11,072 nucleotides of DNA, from NCBI GenBank assembly GCA_002371025.1, contig DFFQ01000225.1:1-11072 (forward strand), in the 5' to 3' direction. Origin of the DNA: Lachnospiraceae bacterium UBA3772 (GTDB lineage: Bacteria > Bacillota > Clostridia > Lachnospirales > Lachnospiraceae). The translations under genes and the position numbers were made by a program. The notes beneath the pieces are model-generated. The model saw only the letters and a program-made list of their open reading frames with translations, searched no databases and was not told the origin of the DNA. Positions within the stretch are counted from its first letter, which is position 1. Every line of letters starts with the position of its first letter. Positions 1 to 5,893 of the stretch are shown in pieces.

Positions 1-329
1 GGCATGAATGCTCTCTTAAGAGGCTCATCTGTCTGAAGACCAACGATCTGCTCAAGATCCTTAAGATCATCGTTGATATATCCTGGTCCGTAAGCGTCGA
101 TATCTGATACAACATCAGCATCTTCCTTTAATACGCCACCATTATCTCTTTCAGCTTTCTGAAGTTCCTGAAGCTTACCCCAAAGCTTATTTGTTGCTTC
201 TGTAGGGCCAGCAAGGAAGCTCTCGTCACCATCATATGGAGTATAGTTCTTGTTGATGAAATCACGTACGTCGCACTCTTCTCTCCAAAGACGACCTTCA
301 AATGTGTCCCATGCATCGAATTTTAACAT
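1..329 (-). CDS. pflB: Pyruvate formate-lyase (formate acetyltransferase), N-terminal part only
   Basis: This is the first 109 codons of a gene that continues past the left edge of the window. The enzyme is a cytosolic glycyl-radical enzyme that converts pyruvate and CoA to acetyl-CoA and formate in anaerobic sugar fermentation. The translation begins MLKFDAWDTFEGRLWREE and contains the N-terminal PFL signatures NYTPYDGDESFLAGPTEAT and GYINDDLKDLEQIVGLQT, ending in LKRAFMP. These match the start of classical PflB proteins rather than diol dehydratases. The active-site cysteines and the C-terminal glycyl radical lie outside the window. The ATG start is supported by AAAGGAG about eight bases upstream. 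It has its own promoter and a hairpin-bearing leader, and is divergent from tkt, another carbon-metabolism gene. Confidence 0.93.
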   Translation of the reverse strand, partial: MLKFDAWDTFEGRLWREECDVRDFINKNYTPYDGDESFLAGPTEATNKLWGKLQELQKAERDNGGVLKEDADVVSDIDAYGPGYINDDLKDLEQIVGLQTDEPLKRAFM

Positions 330-363
330 GTTCTGTTCTCCTTTACATTTATATTATTTTTTT

Positions 364-388
364 CGATAGTCTCCCATGTCGACTACCG
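364..388 (-). promoter_or_regulatory. Hairpin in the pflB mRNA leader
   Basis: On the minus-strand RNA, CGGUAGUC (388-381) pairs with GACUAUCG (371-364) across a nine-base loop. This gives an eight-pair stem with one G-U pair. It lies between the predicted promoter and the ribosome binding site, about 35 bases before the start codon, and has no U-run, so it is not a terminator. A 5'-end stabiliser or a protein/RNA regulatory site are possibilities; no known riboswitch is recognised. Confidence 0.45.
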
Positions 389-416
389 GATTAATAGTAA
401 TTTAACTTACATTTGC

Positions 417-445
417 ATTATATTTCATAAAAACCTTTATTTCAA
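417..445 (-). promoter_or_regulatory. Sigma-A type promoter of pflB
   Basis: Read on the minus strand there is TTGAAA (445-440), exactly 17 bases, then TATAAT (422-417), a near-consensus vegetative promoter. Transcription would start near 410, leaving a leader of about 80 bases before the pflB start codon. This is sequence matching; the start site is inferred. Confidence 0.8.
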
Positions 446-519
446 CCGCATTACGACATGTTTTTAATTTTGTACAATCTTCGTATTTTTATAGGTACAA
501 TTTTCAGCATATAAGCCAT

Positions 520-558
520 AAAAGTTAACTTTTCACCATAATTTTTTTGTGTTATACT
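520..558 (+). promoter_or_regulatory. Candidate tkt promoter with overlapping 14-bp palindrome
   Basis: TATACT (553-558) is preceded by TG in the extended -10 position. A weaker TTTTCA (530-535) sits 17 bases upstream. The sequence AAAAGTTAACTTTT (520-533) is a perfect 14-bp palindrome that overlaps the -35 box, a position where a bound protein would affect transcription. The palindrome is visible in the sequence; an operator role is inference. Confidence 0.55.
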
Positions 559-562
559 ACTT

Positions 563-622
563 TTGCTAATCGAGAACGTTTTTAAATCTTTAATTAGCAA
601 GTTTTACATGTAGATATGTAAA
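563..622 (+). promoter_or_regulatory. Two inverted repeats in the tkt mRNA leader
   Basis: TTGCTAAT (563-570) is a perfect inverted repeat of ATTAGCAA (593-600), with 22 bases between. TTTACAT (603-609) is a perfect inverted repeat of ATGTAAA (616-622), with a six-base loop. Both lie downstream of the candidate -10 and upstream of the ribosome binding site GAAAGGA (627-633). The leader can therefore fold into two consecutive stems next to the translation start. Function is unknown. Confidence 0.4.
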
Positions 623-640
623 TAACGAAAGGAAACAAAA

Positions 641-2626
641 ATGATTAACAGTATCGACACTAAATCAGTTAATGCAATCAGGATTTTATCTGCAGATGCT
701 ATCCAGAAAGCTAATTCAGGTCATCCAGGACTTCCTCTTGGTGCAGCACCTATGGCTTACACACTCTGGACAAAGCATTTAAGACACAACCCTGCAGATC
801 CTAATTGGGTCAACAGAGACCGTTTTATTTTATCCGGTGGGCATGGTTCCATGCTTCTCTACTCACTTCTCCATCTCTTTGGATATGGACTTACCGTAGA
901 AGATTTAAAGAATTTCCGTCAATTCGGTTCACTCACACCTGGACATCCTGAATATAGACACACTGTTGGTGTTGAGGCAACAACCGGACCACTCGGAGCA
1001 GGTATGGCTATGTCAGTTGGTATGGCCGCTGCTGAAAAGCACCTTGCAACAGTATTTAATGAGCCTGGTTATCCAGTAGTTGATCACTATACATATGTCC
1101 TTGGTGGTGATGGCTGCATGATGGAAGGTATCTCATATGAAGCTTTCTCACTTGCAGGAACTCTTGGACTTTCAAAACTTATCGTACTTTATGATTCAAA
1201 TGACATCTCTATTGAAGGTGGAACAAACATCGCTTTCCGTGAAAATGTAGCAAAGCGCTTTGAATCATTTGGCTTCCAGACACTTCTTGTTGAAGACGGA
1301 ACAGATATCGAAGCTATCTCAAAAGCTATTGAAGAAGCAAAGGCTGATACAGAGCATCCATCATTTATCCAGATCAAAACTAAGATTGGTGCTGGTTGTC
1401 CTGCTAAAGAGGGTAAGGCTTCAGCTCACGGAGAACCTCTTGGAGTAGACAATATCAAGGCTTTAAGAGAAAATCTTGGCTGGGAATATGAAGAGCCTTT
1501 CTTTGTGCCAGAAGATGTTTATGATAACTTCAAGTTAGTTGCAGAAAATAATGCTAAATATGAAGATGAGTGGAATACTCTCTTTGCTGAATACTCAGCT
1601 AAATTCCCTGAGAAGAAAGCACTCTGGGATAAGTATTATGATGAGAAATTAGCTGAACAGCTTTATGATAATGAAGAGTTCTGGAATACTGTAACAGTTC
1701 CAGAAGCTACAAGAAATATCTCAGGTAAGTGCATCAACGTTATGAAGAATGTACTTCCTAATATGTTCGGTGGTGCTGCAGACCTTGCTCCATCTACTAA
1801 AACATATATGGATGGACTTGGAGACTTCTCTAAAGAAACACCTGAAGGATCAAATATGCATTTTGGTGTAAGAGAACTTGCAATGGCTGCCATCGGAAAT
1901 GGTATCTATCTCCACGGCGGATTAAGACCTTATGTTTCAACATTCTTCGTATTCAGTGATTTCTTAAAACCAATGGCAAGACTTTCATCACTTATGAGAG
2001 TTCCTAATGTATATGTTCTTACACATGATAGTATCGGTGTTGGTGAAGACGGACCTACACATCAGCCAATAGAACAGCTTGCAATGTTCAGAGCAATGCC
2101 TAACTTCTATGTATGGCGTCCAGCTGATTCATGCGAGACTGCAGCTGCTTGGTACTTTGCTGAAACAAGCACAGAAAAGCCATCTGCCCTTGTACTTTCA
2201 AGACAGAAGATGCCTCAGCTTGAGAATTCTTCAAAAGAAGCTCTTAAGGGTGCATATATCCTCTGTGATTCAACTAAAGAAGTTCCAGATGGAATCATTA
2301 TGGCAACAGGATCAGAAGTAAGCCTTGCTGTAGAAGCCCGTGAAATTCTTCTTAAAGAGGGAATGGATGTAAGAGTAGTAAGTATGCCTTGCATAGATCT
2401 TTTTGAAGATCAGAGCACTGAATATAAAGAGACAGTTCTTCCATCATCAGTTACAAAGAGAGTATCAGTTGAAGCTCTTTCAACCTTTGGTTGGGGAAGA
2501 TACACTGGTCTCAATGGAAAGAACATTGGTATGACAACTTTTGGTGCATCATCACCTGCAGAGAATCTCTTCCCTCACTTCGGAATCACAACAGAAGCTG
2601 TTGTTGAGGCAATGAAGAGCCTTTAA
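641..2626 (+). CDS. tkt: Transketolase, full length
   Basis: This is a thiamine-diphosphate enzyme of the pentose phosphate pathway that moves two-carbon ketol units between sugar phosphates in the cytosol. At 661 residues it is a complete single-chain bacterial transketolase, not the split N/C-terminal pair found in some Clostridia. Visible landmarks are GHPG (His28), GGHGS (His68), GHPE (His102), and the ThDP/metal motif GDGCMMEG (156-163). Further on come the metal ligand Asn187 in SNDISIEG, the cofactor-activating glutamate in FGVRE (Glu412), and GPTHQPIEQ (His474). The ATG follows GAAAGGA with a seven-base spacer. It is monocistronic, with its own candidate promoter upstream and a strong terminator immediately after. 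It is convergent with mecA and divergent from pflB. Confidence 0.97.
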   Translation: MINSIDTKSVNAIRILSADAIQKANSGHPGLPLGAAPMAYTLWTKHLRHNPADPNWVNRDRFILSGGHGSMLLYSLLHLFGYGLTVEDLKNFRQFGSLTPGHPEYRHTVGVEATTGPLGAGMAMSVGMAAAEKHLATVFNEPGYPVVDHYTYVLGGDGCMMEGISYEAFSLAGTLGLSKLIVLYDSNDISIEGGTNIAFRENVAKRFESFGFQTLLVEDGTDIEAISKAIEEAKADTEHPSFIQIKTKIGAGCPAKEGKASAHGEPLGVDNIKALRENLGWEYEEPFFVPEDVYDNFKLVAENNAKYEDEWNTLFAEYSAKFPEKKALWDKYYDEKLAEQLYDNEEFWNTVTVPEATRNISGKCINVMKNVLPNMFGGAADLAPSTKTYMDGLGDFSKETPEGSNMHFGVRELAMAAIGNGIYLHGGLRPYVSTFFVFSDFLKPMARLSSLMRVPNVYVLTHDSIGVGEDGPTHQPIEQLAMFRAMPNFYVWRPADSCETAAAWYFAETSTEKPSALVLSRQKMPQLENSSKEALKGAYILCDSTKEVPDGIIMATGSEVSLAVEAREILLKEGMDVRVVSMPCIDLFEDQSTEYKETVLPSSVTKRVSVEALSTFGWGRYTGLNGKNIGMTTFGASSPAENLFPHFGITTEAVVEAMKSL

Positions 2627-2657
2627 TCAAAATAAAACAATTCAAATACAATAATGA

Positions 2658-2702
2658 CGAAAAAAGACTCCCTCCAAAACTTTGGAGGGAGTCTTTTTTT
2701 CG
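2658..2702. terminator. Bidirectional rho-independent terminator between tkt and mecA
   Basis: GACTCCCTCCAAA (2666-2678) pairs perfectly with TTTGGAGGGAGTC (2681-2693). The stem is flanked by six A on the left and seven T on the right, so a GC-rich hairpin with a U-run is formed in either direction. It sits between the convergent 3' ends of tkt and mecA and should terminate both. Confidence 0.95.
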
Positions 2703-2725
2703 TCCACTTTAATTTTTCGTTGTTA

Positions 2726-3673
2726 TTAAATCTGTGAAAGCACTTCTATTGCATCATCATATCTTAAGCATTTAAAATGCTCCATAAAGAACTCATATGA
2801 TGAATAAGTTATCCTGCATCTTGATCCATATTCACCAAGGATTATACCTACTCTTGCATAATCCTTATCACTCATATCTTCTCCATTGATATAAAGATAG
2901 AGTCTTCCGTCGTTTGGATTTTTAAAGAAACTGCTTCGTCCTTCAAATATTCCACTGACAAATTTTGCTGCAGATATAATGCTCTTTAAATCCTTAAAGA
3001 TATAAATATCCTGCTGTTCAGATTTTGGTTTATCTTCTTTATTACTCTCTTCTTTCTTATTCTTATCATCAGCCTTTTGTTCTTCCTTAAGATTTTTAAC
3101 AGTATTCTTAAGTCCATCCCCAAGGCTGGCAGCTAATTCACCTGCTATATTACCAATAGCATCCAATATCTGCTGAGTATCAATATTTGAATTCTTTGGA
3201 ATATTGATCTCTGCTGTTATCTCTCTTTCTATCGGCTTATCATCAGATGTTTTTTCTTCATCATTTTCTTCAACACTTTCATCATCAAAGTCATCTGCAA
3301 TATCATCTTCATCAAACTTCTCTGAAACGCCTGTATATCCATTTTCATCACTGTCATTATCAAATCTACCTTCCACAGCTCTGTTAGTCTTGGTAAATTT
3401 TGAGAATCTTGTATCTAATTCATCAGGGTTATCCACCTTGGTAATGAATATAACCAGTGTATCATCTATCATTGGAACAGCTTCTATCATAAGAGGACAA
3501 TTTTCGGCATCAAAATTAATCTCAGTCTGTGCCTTTTCCATCATTTCTCTAAAAAGTTCTCTCGCCTTTTTGCTTCCATAAGCCAGTTCTGAGATTCTGA
3601 TATCTTTATTTTCCAAATCCTGCTTTGTTAATATGCACTTTATCTTATTCTCATTAATCTTTTCGAACTTAAT
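2726..3673 (-). CDS. mecA: Adaptor protein MecA, probable AUU start and long acidic linker
   Basis: MecA is the adaptor that brings substrates (ComK in Bacillus) to the ClpC ATPase for degradation by ClpCP. The N-terminal domain (about residues 1-95) includes FEKINENKIKC and ELAYGSKKARELFREMM; the C-terminal domain (about 223-315) includes GRLYLYINGEDMSDKDYARV. Between them is an unusually long, Asp/Glu/Lys-rich, low-complexity linker of about 125 residues, making 315 aa against 218 in B. subtilis. Start choice: the only canonical in-frame start is a GTG at 3682-3680, but it lies inside GAGGTGAT, itself an eight-base Shine-Dalgarno match, and nothing else SD-like precedes it. An in-frame TAG is four codons upstream. 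The ATT at 3673-3671 is four bases after GAGGTGAT and aligns with the Met of B. subtilis MecA (MEIERINE versus IKFEKINE). I therefore annotate ATT as the start. ComK or another substrate is not known here. Confidence 0.9.
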   Translation of the reverse strand: MKFEKINENKIKCILTKQDLENKDIRISELAYGSKKARELFREMMEKAQTEINFDAENCPLMIEAVPMIDDTLVIFITKVDNPDELDTRFSKFTKTNRAVEGRFDNDSDENGYTGVSEKFDEDDIADDFDDESVEENDEEKTSDDKPIEREITAEINIPKNSNIDTQQILDAIGNIAGELAASLGDGLKNTVKNLKEEQKADDKNKKEESNKEDKPKSEQQDIYIFKDLKSIISAAKFVSGIFEGRSSFFKNPNDGRLYLYINGEDMSDKDYARVGIILGEYGSRCRITYSSYEFFMEHFKCLRYDDAIEVLSQI

Positions 3674-3677
3674 AGGA

Positions 3678-3685
3678 ATCACCTC
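3678..3685 (-). promoter_or_regulatory. Ribosome binding site deciding the mecA start
   Basis: GAGGTGAT on the minus strand is an eight-base match to the 16S anti-Shine-Dalgarno complement. It overlaps the in-frame GTG, so it cannot serve that codon. It is ideally placed (eight bases from GAGG) for the ATT at 3673-3671. Confidence 0.75.
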
Positions 3686-3731
3686 ATTTATCTATAATTC
3701 ATATATTACTTTTTCAAAATAATATCATATT

Positions 3732-3760
3732 TTTATACCATGTAAATAATATAATATCAA
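3732..3760 (-). promoter_or_regulatory. Sigma-A type promoter of mecA
   Basis: On the minus strand TTGATA (3760-3755), 17 bases, TATAAA (3737-3732). Each box has five of six consensus bases. The expected start near 3725 gives a leader of about 50 bases. A second, weaker overlapping candidate exists slightly downstream (TTTACA, 16 bases, TATTAT). Confidence 0.65.
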
Positions 3761-4041
3761 ATATTTTGTGAAACAAATTTACCCTTGTTATTTTTTTAAA
3801 TTGGTATTAATATAAAAATGAACATCTTATATTTCAAATAAGTTCTCACCATTTCTGGTGCAAATCCCGATTTAGAACGTTTGAACCATATATTAATACT
3901 GAAGGTGCAGCATATAGAATATATTAAAATATATCACAGTATTTATTATCCTTATTGTCTCTTCACCTTTGGTAAATGAAAGCTGGGGTGATGCTACAAT
4001 AAGATAACCTTGCACTTATTATTAGGTGTATTACTTGGAAG
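3761..4041. other. Gene-free stretch with nested inverted repeats; possible structured RNA
   Basis: No credible reading frame is found in this roughly 280-base, very AT-rich stretch. From about 3834 it holds several complementary segments. TTATCCTTATTGT (3947-3959) pairs with ACAATAAGATAA (3996-4007) with one bulge, and encloses TCACC (3963-3967) / GGTGA (3987-3991). AATACTG (3895-3901) pairs with CAGTATT (3937-3943), or alternatively the 3895-3910 region pairs with 4009-4023. GTTCT (3842-3846) pairs with AGAAC (3874-3878) around CACCA-TTTC-TGGTG (3847-3860). On the minus strand that last hairpin is closed by a GAAA tetraloop. A possible plus-strand promoter is TTGTTA (3785-3790), 17 bases, TAATAT (3808-3813). 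The strand is undecided and no known RNA family is recognised. Confidence 0.3.
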
Positions 4042-4080
4042 AAAAAAAGCGGCTGCAGGATAATTCTCTGCAGCCGCTTC
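4042..4080 (-). terminator. Rho-independent terminator of the ferredoxin gene
   Basis: AAGCGGCTGCAG (4047-4058) and CTGCAGCCGCTT (4068-4079) are perfect 12-bp arms around a nine-base loop. The A-run 4042-4048 becomes a U-run only on the minus strand. It therefore terminates transcription from the ferredoxin gene 17 bases after its stop codon, but not plus-strand transcription. Confidence 0.93.
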
Positions 4081-4096
4081 TATTGTTCAATAATAC

Positions 4097-4267
4097 TTAA
4101 GCCTCAGCGATTGTTCCTACAGGACATCCACCAGCGCAAGCACCACAGCTGATGCATGAATTCTCATCGATAACGAACTTTCCGCCATCTTCTGAAATTG
4201 CACCTACTGGACATGTTCCAGCACAAGCTCCACAACCGATACAGCCATCACCAATTCTATATGCCAT
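4097..4267 (-). CDS. Clostridial-type 2[4Fe-4S] ferredoxin, 56 aa
   Basis: This is a small cytosolic electron carrier, the usual low-potential partner of pyruvate:ferredoxin oxidoreductase, hydrogenases and Rnf-type complexes in anaerobes. Translation gives MAYRIGDGCIGCGACAGTCPVGAI in the first half and the duplicated CISCGACAGGCPVGTIAEA at the end. All eight cysteines are present in two CxxCxxCxxxCP clusters (Cys9, 12, 15, 19 and 38, 41, 44, 48), with the family's internal two-fold repeat. The length of 56 residues is typical. The start is fixed by GGAGG ten bases upstream. It is a single-gene unit: candidate promoter at 4308-4336 and a strong terminator directly after the stop. Its specific redox partner cannot be read from this window. 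Confidence 0.96.
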   Translation of the reverse strand: MAYRIGDGCIGCGACAGTCPVGAISEDGGKFVIDENSCISCGACAGGCPVGTIAEA

Positions 4268-4307
4268 AACGTTTTTTCCTCCTTGTTAAAATAACTCAGT
4301 TTGTTAT

Positions 4308-4336
4308 ACTATACTACATTTTCAGATTTTATACAA
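4308..4336 (-). promoter_or_regulatory. Candidate promoter of the ferredoxin gene
   Basis: On the minus strand TTGTAT (4336-4331), 17 bases, TATAGT (4313-4308), giving a leader of about 35 bases before the start codon. The -10 is good and the -35 weak. An overlapping TATAAC is an alternative -10. Confidence 0.45.
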
Positions 4337-4445
4337 GAAAATAAAAATTCTATATCTTCCAAAATCCACGATAATATTGAAACTCAGCGTAAACTACTTG
4401 TTTTTTAATAATCATTATGTTACTTTCTTATAGTAATACTCACTG

Positions 4446-4467
4446 TATATTATTCGGTAAATAATAT
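4446..4467 (+). promoter_or_regulatory. Inverted repeat upstream of the HTH gene, possible operator
   Basis: ATATTATT (4447-4454) and AATAATAT (4460-4467) are perfect eight-base arms around CGGTA. The left arm overlaps a possible -10 box TATATT (4446-4451), for which no convincing -35 was found. The position, 28 bases before the start codon of an HTH protein, fits an autoregulatory operator. The AT-only arms make chance occurrence possible. Confidence 0.35.
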
Positions 4468-4494
4468 TTCTTTTTTATTTCCAGGAGGTTTTAT

Positions 4495-5028
4495 ATGGGA
4501 AGAAAGGCATCTAAGGCGTTAGAAAATATTTATTATATGGCTAGATTTAACGCCGCCAAAAAGGATAGTACATTTACAAGTCGAGAGAAAACATCCCGAA
4601 GACTTGGTATTGAAAGAAGTAGACTTGCTAGGATTGAACTCGGTATCATTACTCCTTATGCGGAAGAAATTCTCGTTATGGCAAAAAATTATGATGCTAT
4701 GTACCTTGCTGATTCATATTGCGAAAACATATGCCCAATTGGAAAACAGCGAGTACTTGCTTCACTTGCAAATTCTCCAGCAGCAAATGAAAGTCTTGAA
4801 CGTCTTGCTTTAGGTTTTCTTAGCAGCGTTCAGAGCATAGATGATATTACAGAAAAACTTATAAACATCTCTAAAGATGGTTCAGTTACAAATAATGAAT
4901 TTGAAAGCTTCCATGAAGTACTTGTTTCAATGAATTCATTATCTCAAAACATTAAAAATATAAAGGAATGGATCTTAAGTGACCCATCCCTTAAAGCTAA
5001 ATTCTATAATGATATTAAGGATGTATAA
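4495..5028 (+). CDS. XRE-like helix-turn-helix regulator with CxxxCPIG motif
   Basis: This is a 177-residue protein whose N-terminal part (about residues 28-68, TSREKTSRRLGIERSRLARIELG and following) reads as an XRE/Cro-type helix-turn-helix. It is followed by SYCENICPIGKQ (Cys76, Cys80). I recall a similar Cys-xxx-Cys-Pro-Ile-Gly motif after the HTH in a group of Firmicutes regulators. The C-terminal half (about 95-170) is predicted helical, with LERLALGFLSSVQSIDDITEKL and SLSQNIKNIKEWI, suggesting a dimerisation or coiled segment. No membrane segment is seen. The start is fixed by GGAGG seven bases upstream of the ATG. The gene stands alone on the plus strand, and its stop is one base from the rsmI stop on the other strand. 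Target genes are unknown; the inverted repeat at 4447-4467 hints at autoregulation. Confidence 0.8.
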   Translation: MGRKASKALENIYYMARFNAAKKDSTFTSREKTSRRLGIERSRLARIELGIITPYAEEILVMAKNYDAMYLADSYCENICPIGKQRVLASLANSPAANESLERLALGFLSSVQSIDDITEKLINISKDGSVTNNEFESFHEVLVSMNSLSQNIKNIKEWILSDPSLKAKFYNDIKDV

Positions 5029-5029
5029 A

Positions 5030-5893
5030 TCAAAGGTCTATTGACTCCTGATAAACATCTCTTTTAGGTATGTTCCTGTCTGAAGCTACTTGTTTTACAG
5101 CTTCCTTCTTGGACATACCTTTTTTTATATACATTTCAATATGTTCCTTAACAGTGATCTCCTCCCACTTTTTAGTCTCTTCTTCTTTCTTTTCACTGAA
5201 AGATTTGCCTCTTACAATAAGAACATATTCACCACGAGGATTCTCTTCATCAAACATTGTAATGGCACCTTTAAAATCAGTGCGGATAAACGTCTCATGT
5301 TTTTTTGTTATTTCTTTACATATAGTAAGACTTCTATCCTCTCCAAAGACTTCCTTTAATTCCTTTAAAGTCTTCTTTAATCTGTGAGGTGCCTCATAGA
5401 TTATCATGGTTCTGGTCTCATTTTTTAATTCAGAAAGAACTGCTTCTCTTTCTTTATTATCCTGGGGAAGAAATGCTTCAAATGAAAATCTTCTTGTAGG
5501 CTGACCAGAAGCAATAAGTGCATTTATTGCAGCACAGGCTCCAGGTATTGGCACAACCTTTATTCCATTTGAAATGGCTTTATCTGCCAGCACTTCTCCA
5601 GGATCAGATATTCCTGGTGTTCCGGCATCTGTGATAACTGCCACACTTTCTCCCATAAGAAGCTTATCAATAAGAACATCCGCCTTATCATATTTATTAA
5701 ATTCATGATATGAAGTCATAGGTTTCTTAATTTCAAAATGATTTAAAAGCTTTATGGAATTTCTTGTATCCTCAGCTGCTATTATATCTACTTCATTTAA
5801 TATCTTAACAGCTCTGAATGTCATATCATCCAGATTACCTATGGGAGTTGCCACAAGATATAATATTCCACTATTTACATTAGATTTTTCCAT
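5030..5893 (-). CDS. rsmI: 16S rRNA (cytidine-1402-2'-O)-methyltransferase
   Basis: RsmI methylates the 2'-hydroxyl of C1402 in 16S rRNA, in the decoding centre, using S-adenosylmethionine. The 287-residue sequence has the tetrapyrrole-methylase fold signatures in order: LVATPIGNLDDMTFRA (13-28), AAEDTR (39-44), TDAGTPGISDPG (88-99), PIPGACAAINAL (115-126), YEAPHR (166-171) and ENPRGEYVLIV (217-227). The C-terminal stretch KKGMSKKEAVKQVASDRNIPKRDVYQ is also typical of the family. The start overlaps the upstream methyltransferase gene by 14 bases. AAAGGAG lies 13 bases before the ATG, and an in-frame TGA three codons upstream rules out an earlier start. It is the last gene of the operon. No terminator hairpin was found after it, so transcription may continue antisense into the HTH gene. 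Confidence 0.95.
   Translation of the reverse strand: MEKSNVNSGILYLVATPIGNLDDMTFRAVKILNEVDIIAAEDTRNSIKLLNHFEIKKPMTSYHEFNKYDKADVLIDKLLMGESVAVITDAGTPGISDPGEVLADKAISNGIKVVPIPGACAAINALIASGQPTRRFSFEAFLPQDNKEREAVLSELKNETRTMIIYEAPHRLKKTLKELKEVFGEDRSLTICKEITKKHETFIRTDFKGAITMFDEENPRGEYVLIVRGKSFSEKKEEETKKWEEITVKEHIEMYIKKGMSKKEAVKQVASDRNIPKRDVYQESIDL

Noticed and set aside
128..316. Alternative 62-codon frame within the pflB start region
   Set aside because: The other minus-strand frame encodes an unmistakable PFL N-terminus over the same bases.
470..500. Rex redox-repressor site in the pflB-tkt gap
   Set aside because: TTGTACAA and GGTACAA do not fit the TTGTTAA-4-TTAACAA type spacing.
570..586. CcpA catabolite-repression (cre) site before tkt
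   Set aside because: The AACG core is present, but three or more of the defined consensus positions fail.
3204..3581. Open frame on the plus strand opposite mecA (125 codons, Ser-rich)
   Set aside because: It is the mirror of the repetitive acidic mecA linker; it has no ribosome site and no recognisable protein.
3680..3682. GTG as the mecA start codon
   Set aside because: It lies within the Shine-Dalgarno match GAGGTGAT, has no upstream ribosome site, and adds three residues not found in B. subtilis MecA. The ATT downstream fits spacing and alignment better.
3976..4002. Eight-codon plus-strand ORF (MKAGVMLQ) in the mecA-ferredoxin gap
   Set aside because: Too short and without a ribosome site; it falls inside complementary segments better explained as RNA structure.
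3833..4043. Miniature inverted-repeat element (MITE) spanning the non-coding block
   Set aside because: The ends (TTCAAATAAG.. and ..TTACTTGGAA) are only partly complementary, no target-site duplication is visible, and no second copy is in the window.
4047..4080. Ferredoxin terminator acting in both directions
   Set aside because: On the plus strand the hairpin is followed by CTATTG, not a T-run.
5021..5060. Shared terminator between the HTH gene and rsmI
   Set aside because: Only loose GATGT/ACATC complementarity with a large loop and no U-run; not an intrinsic terminator.
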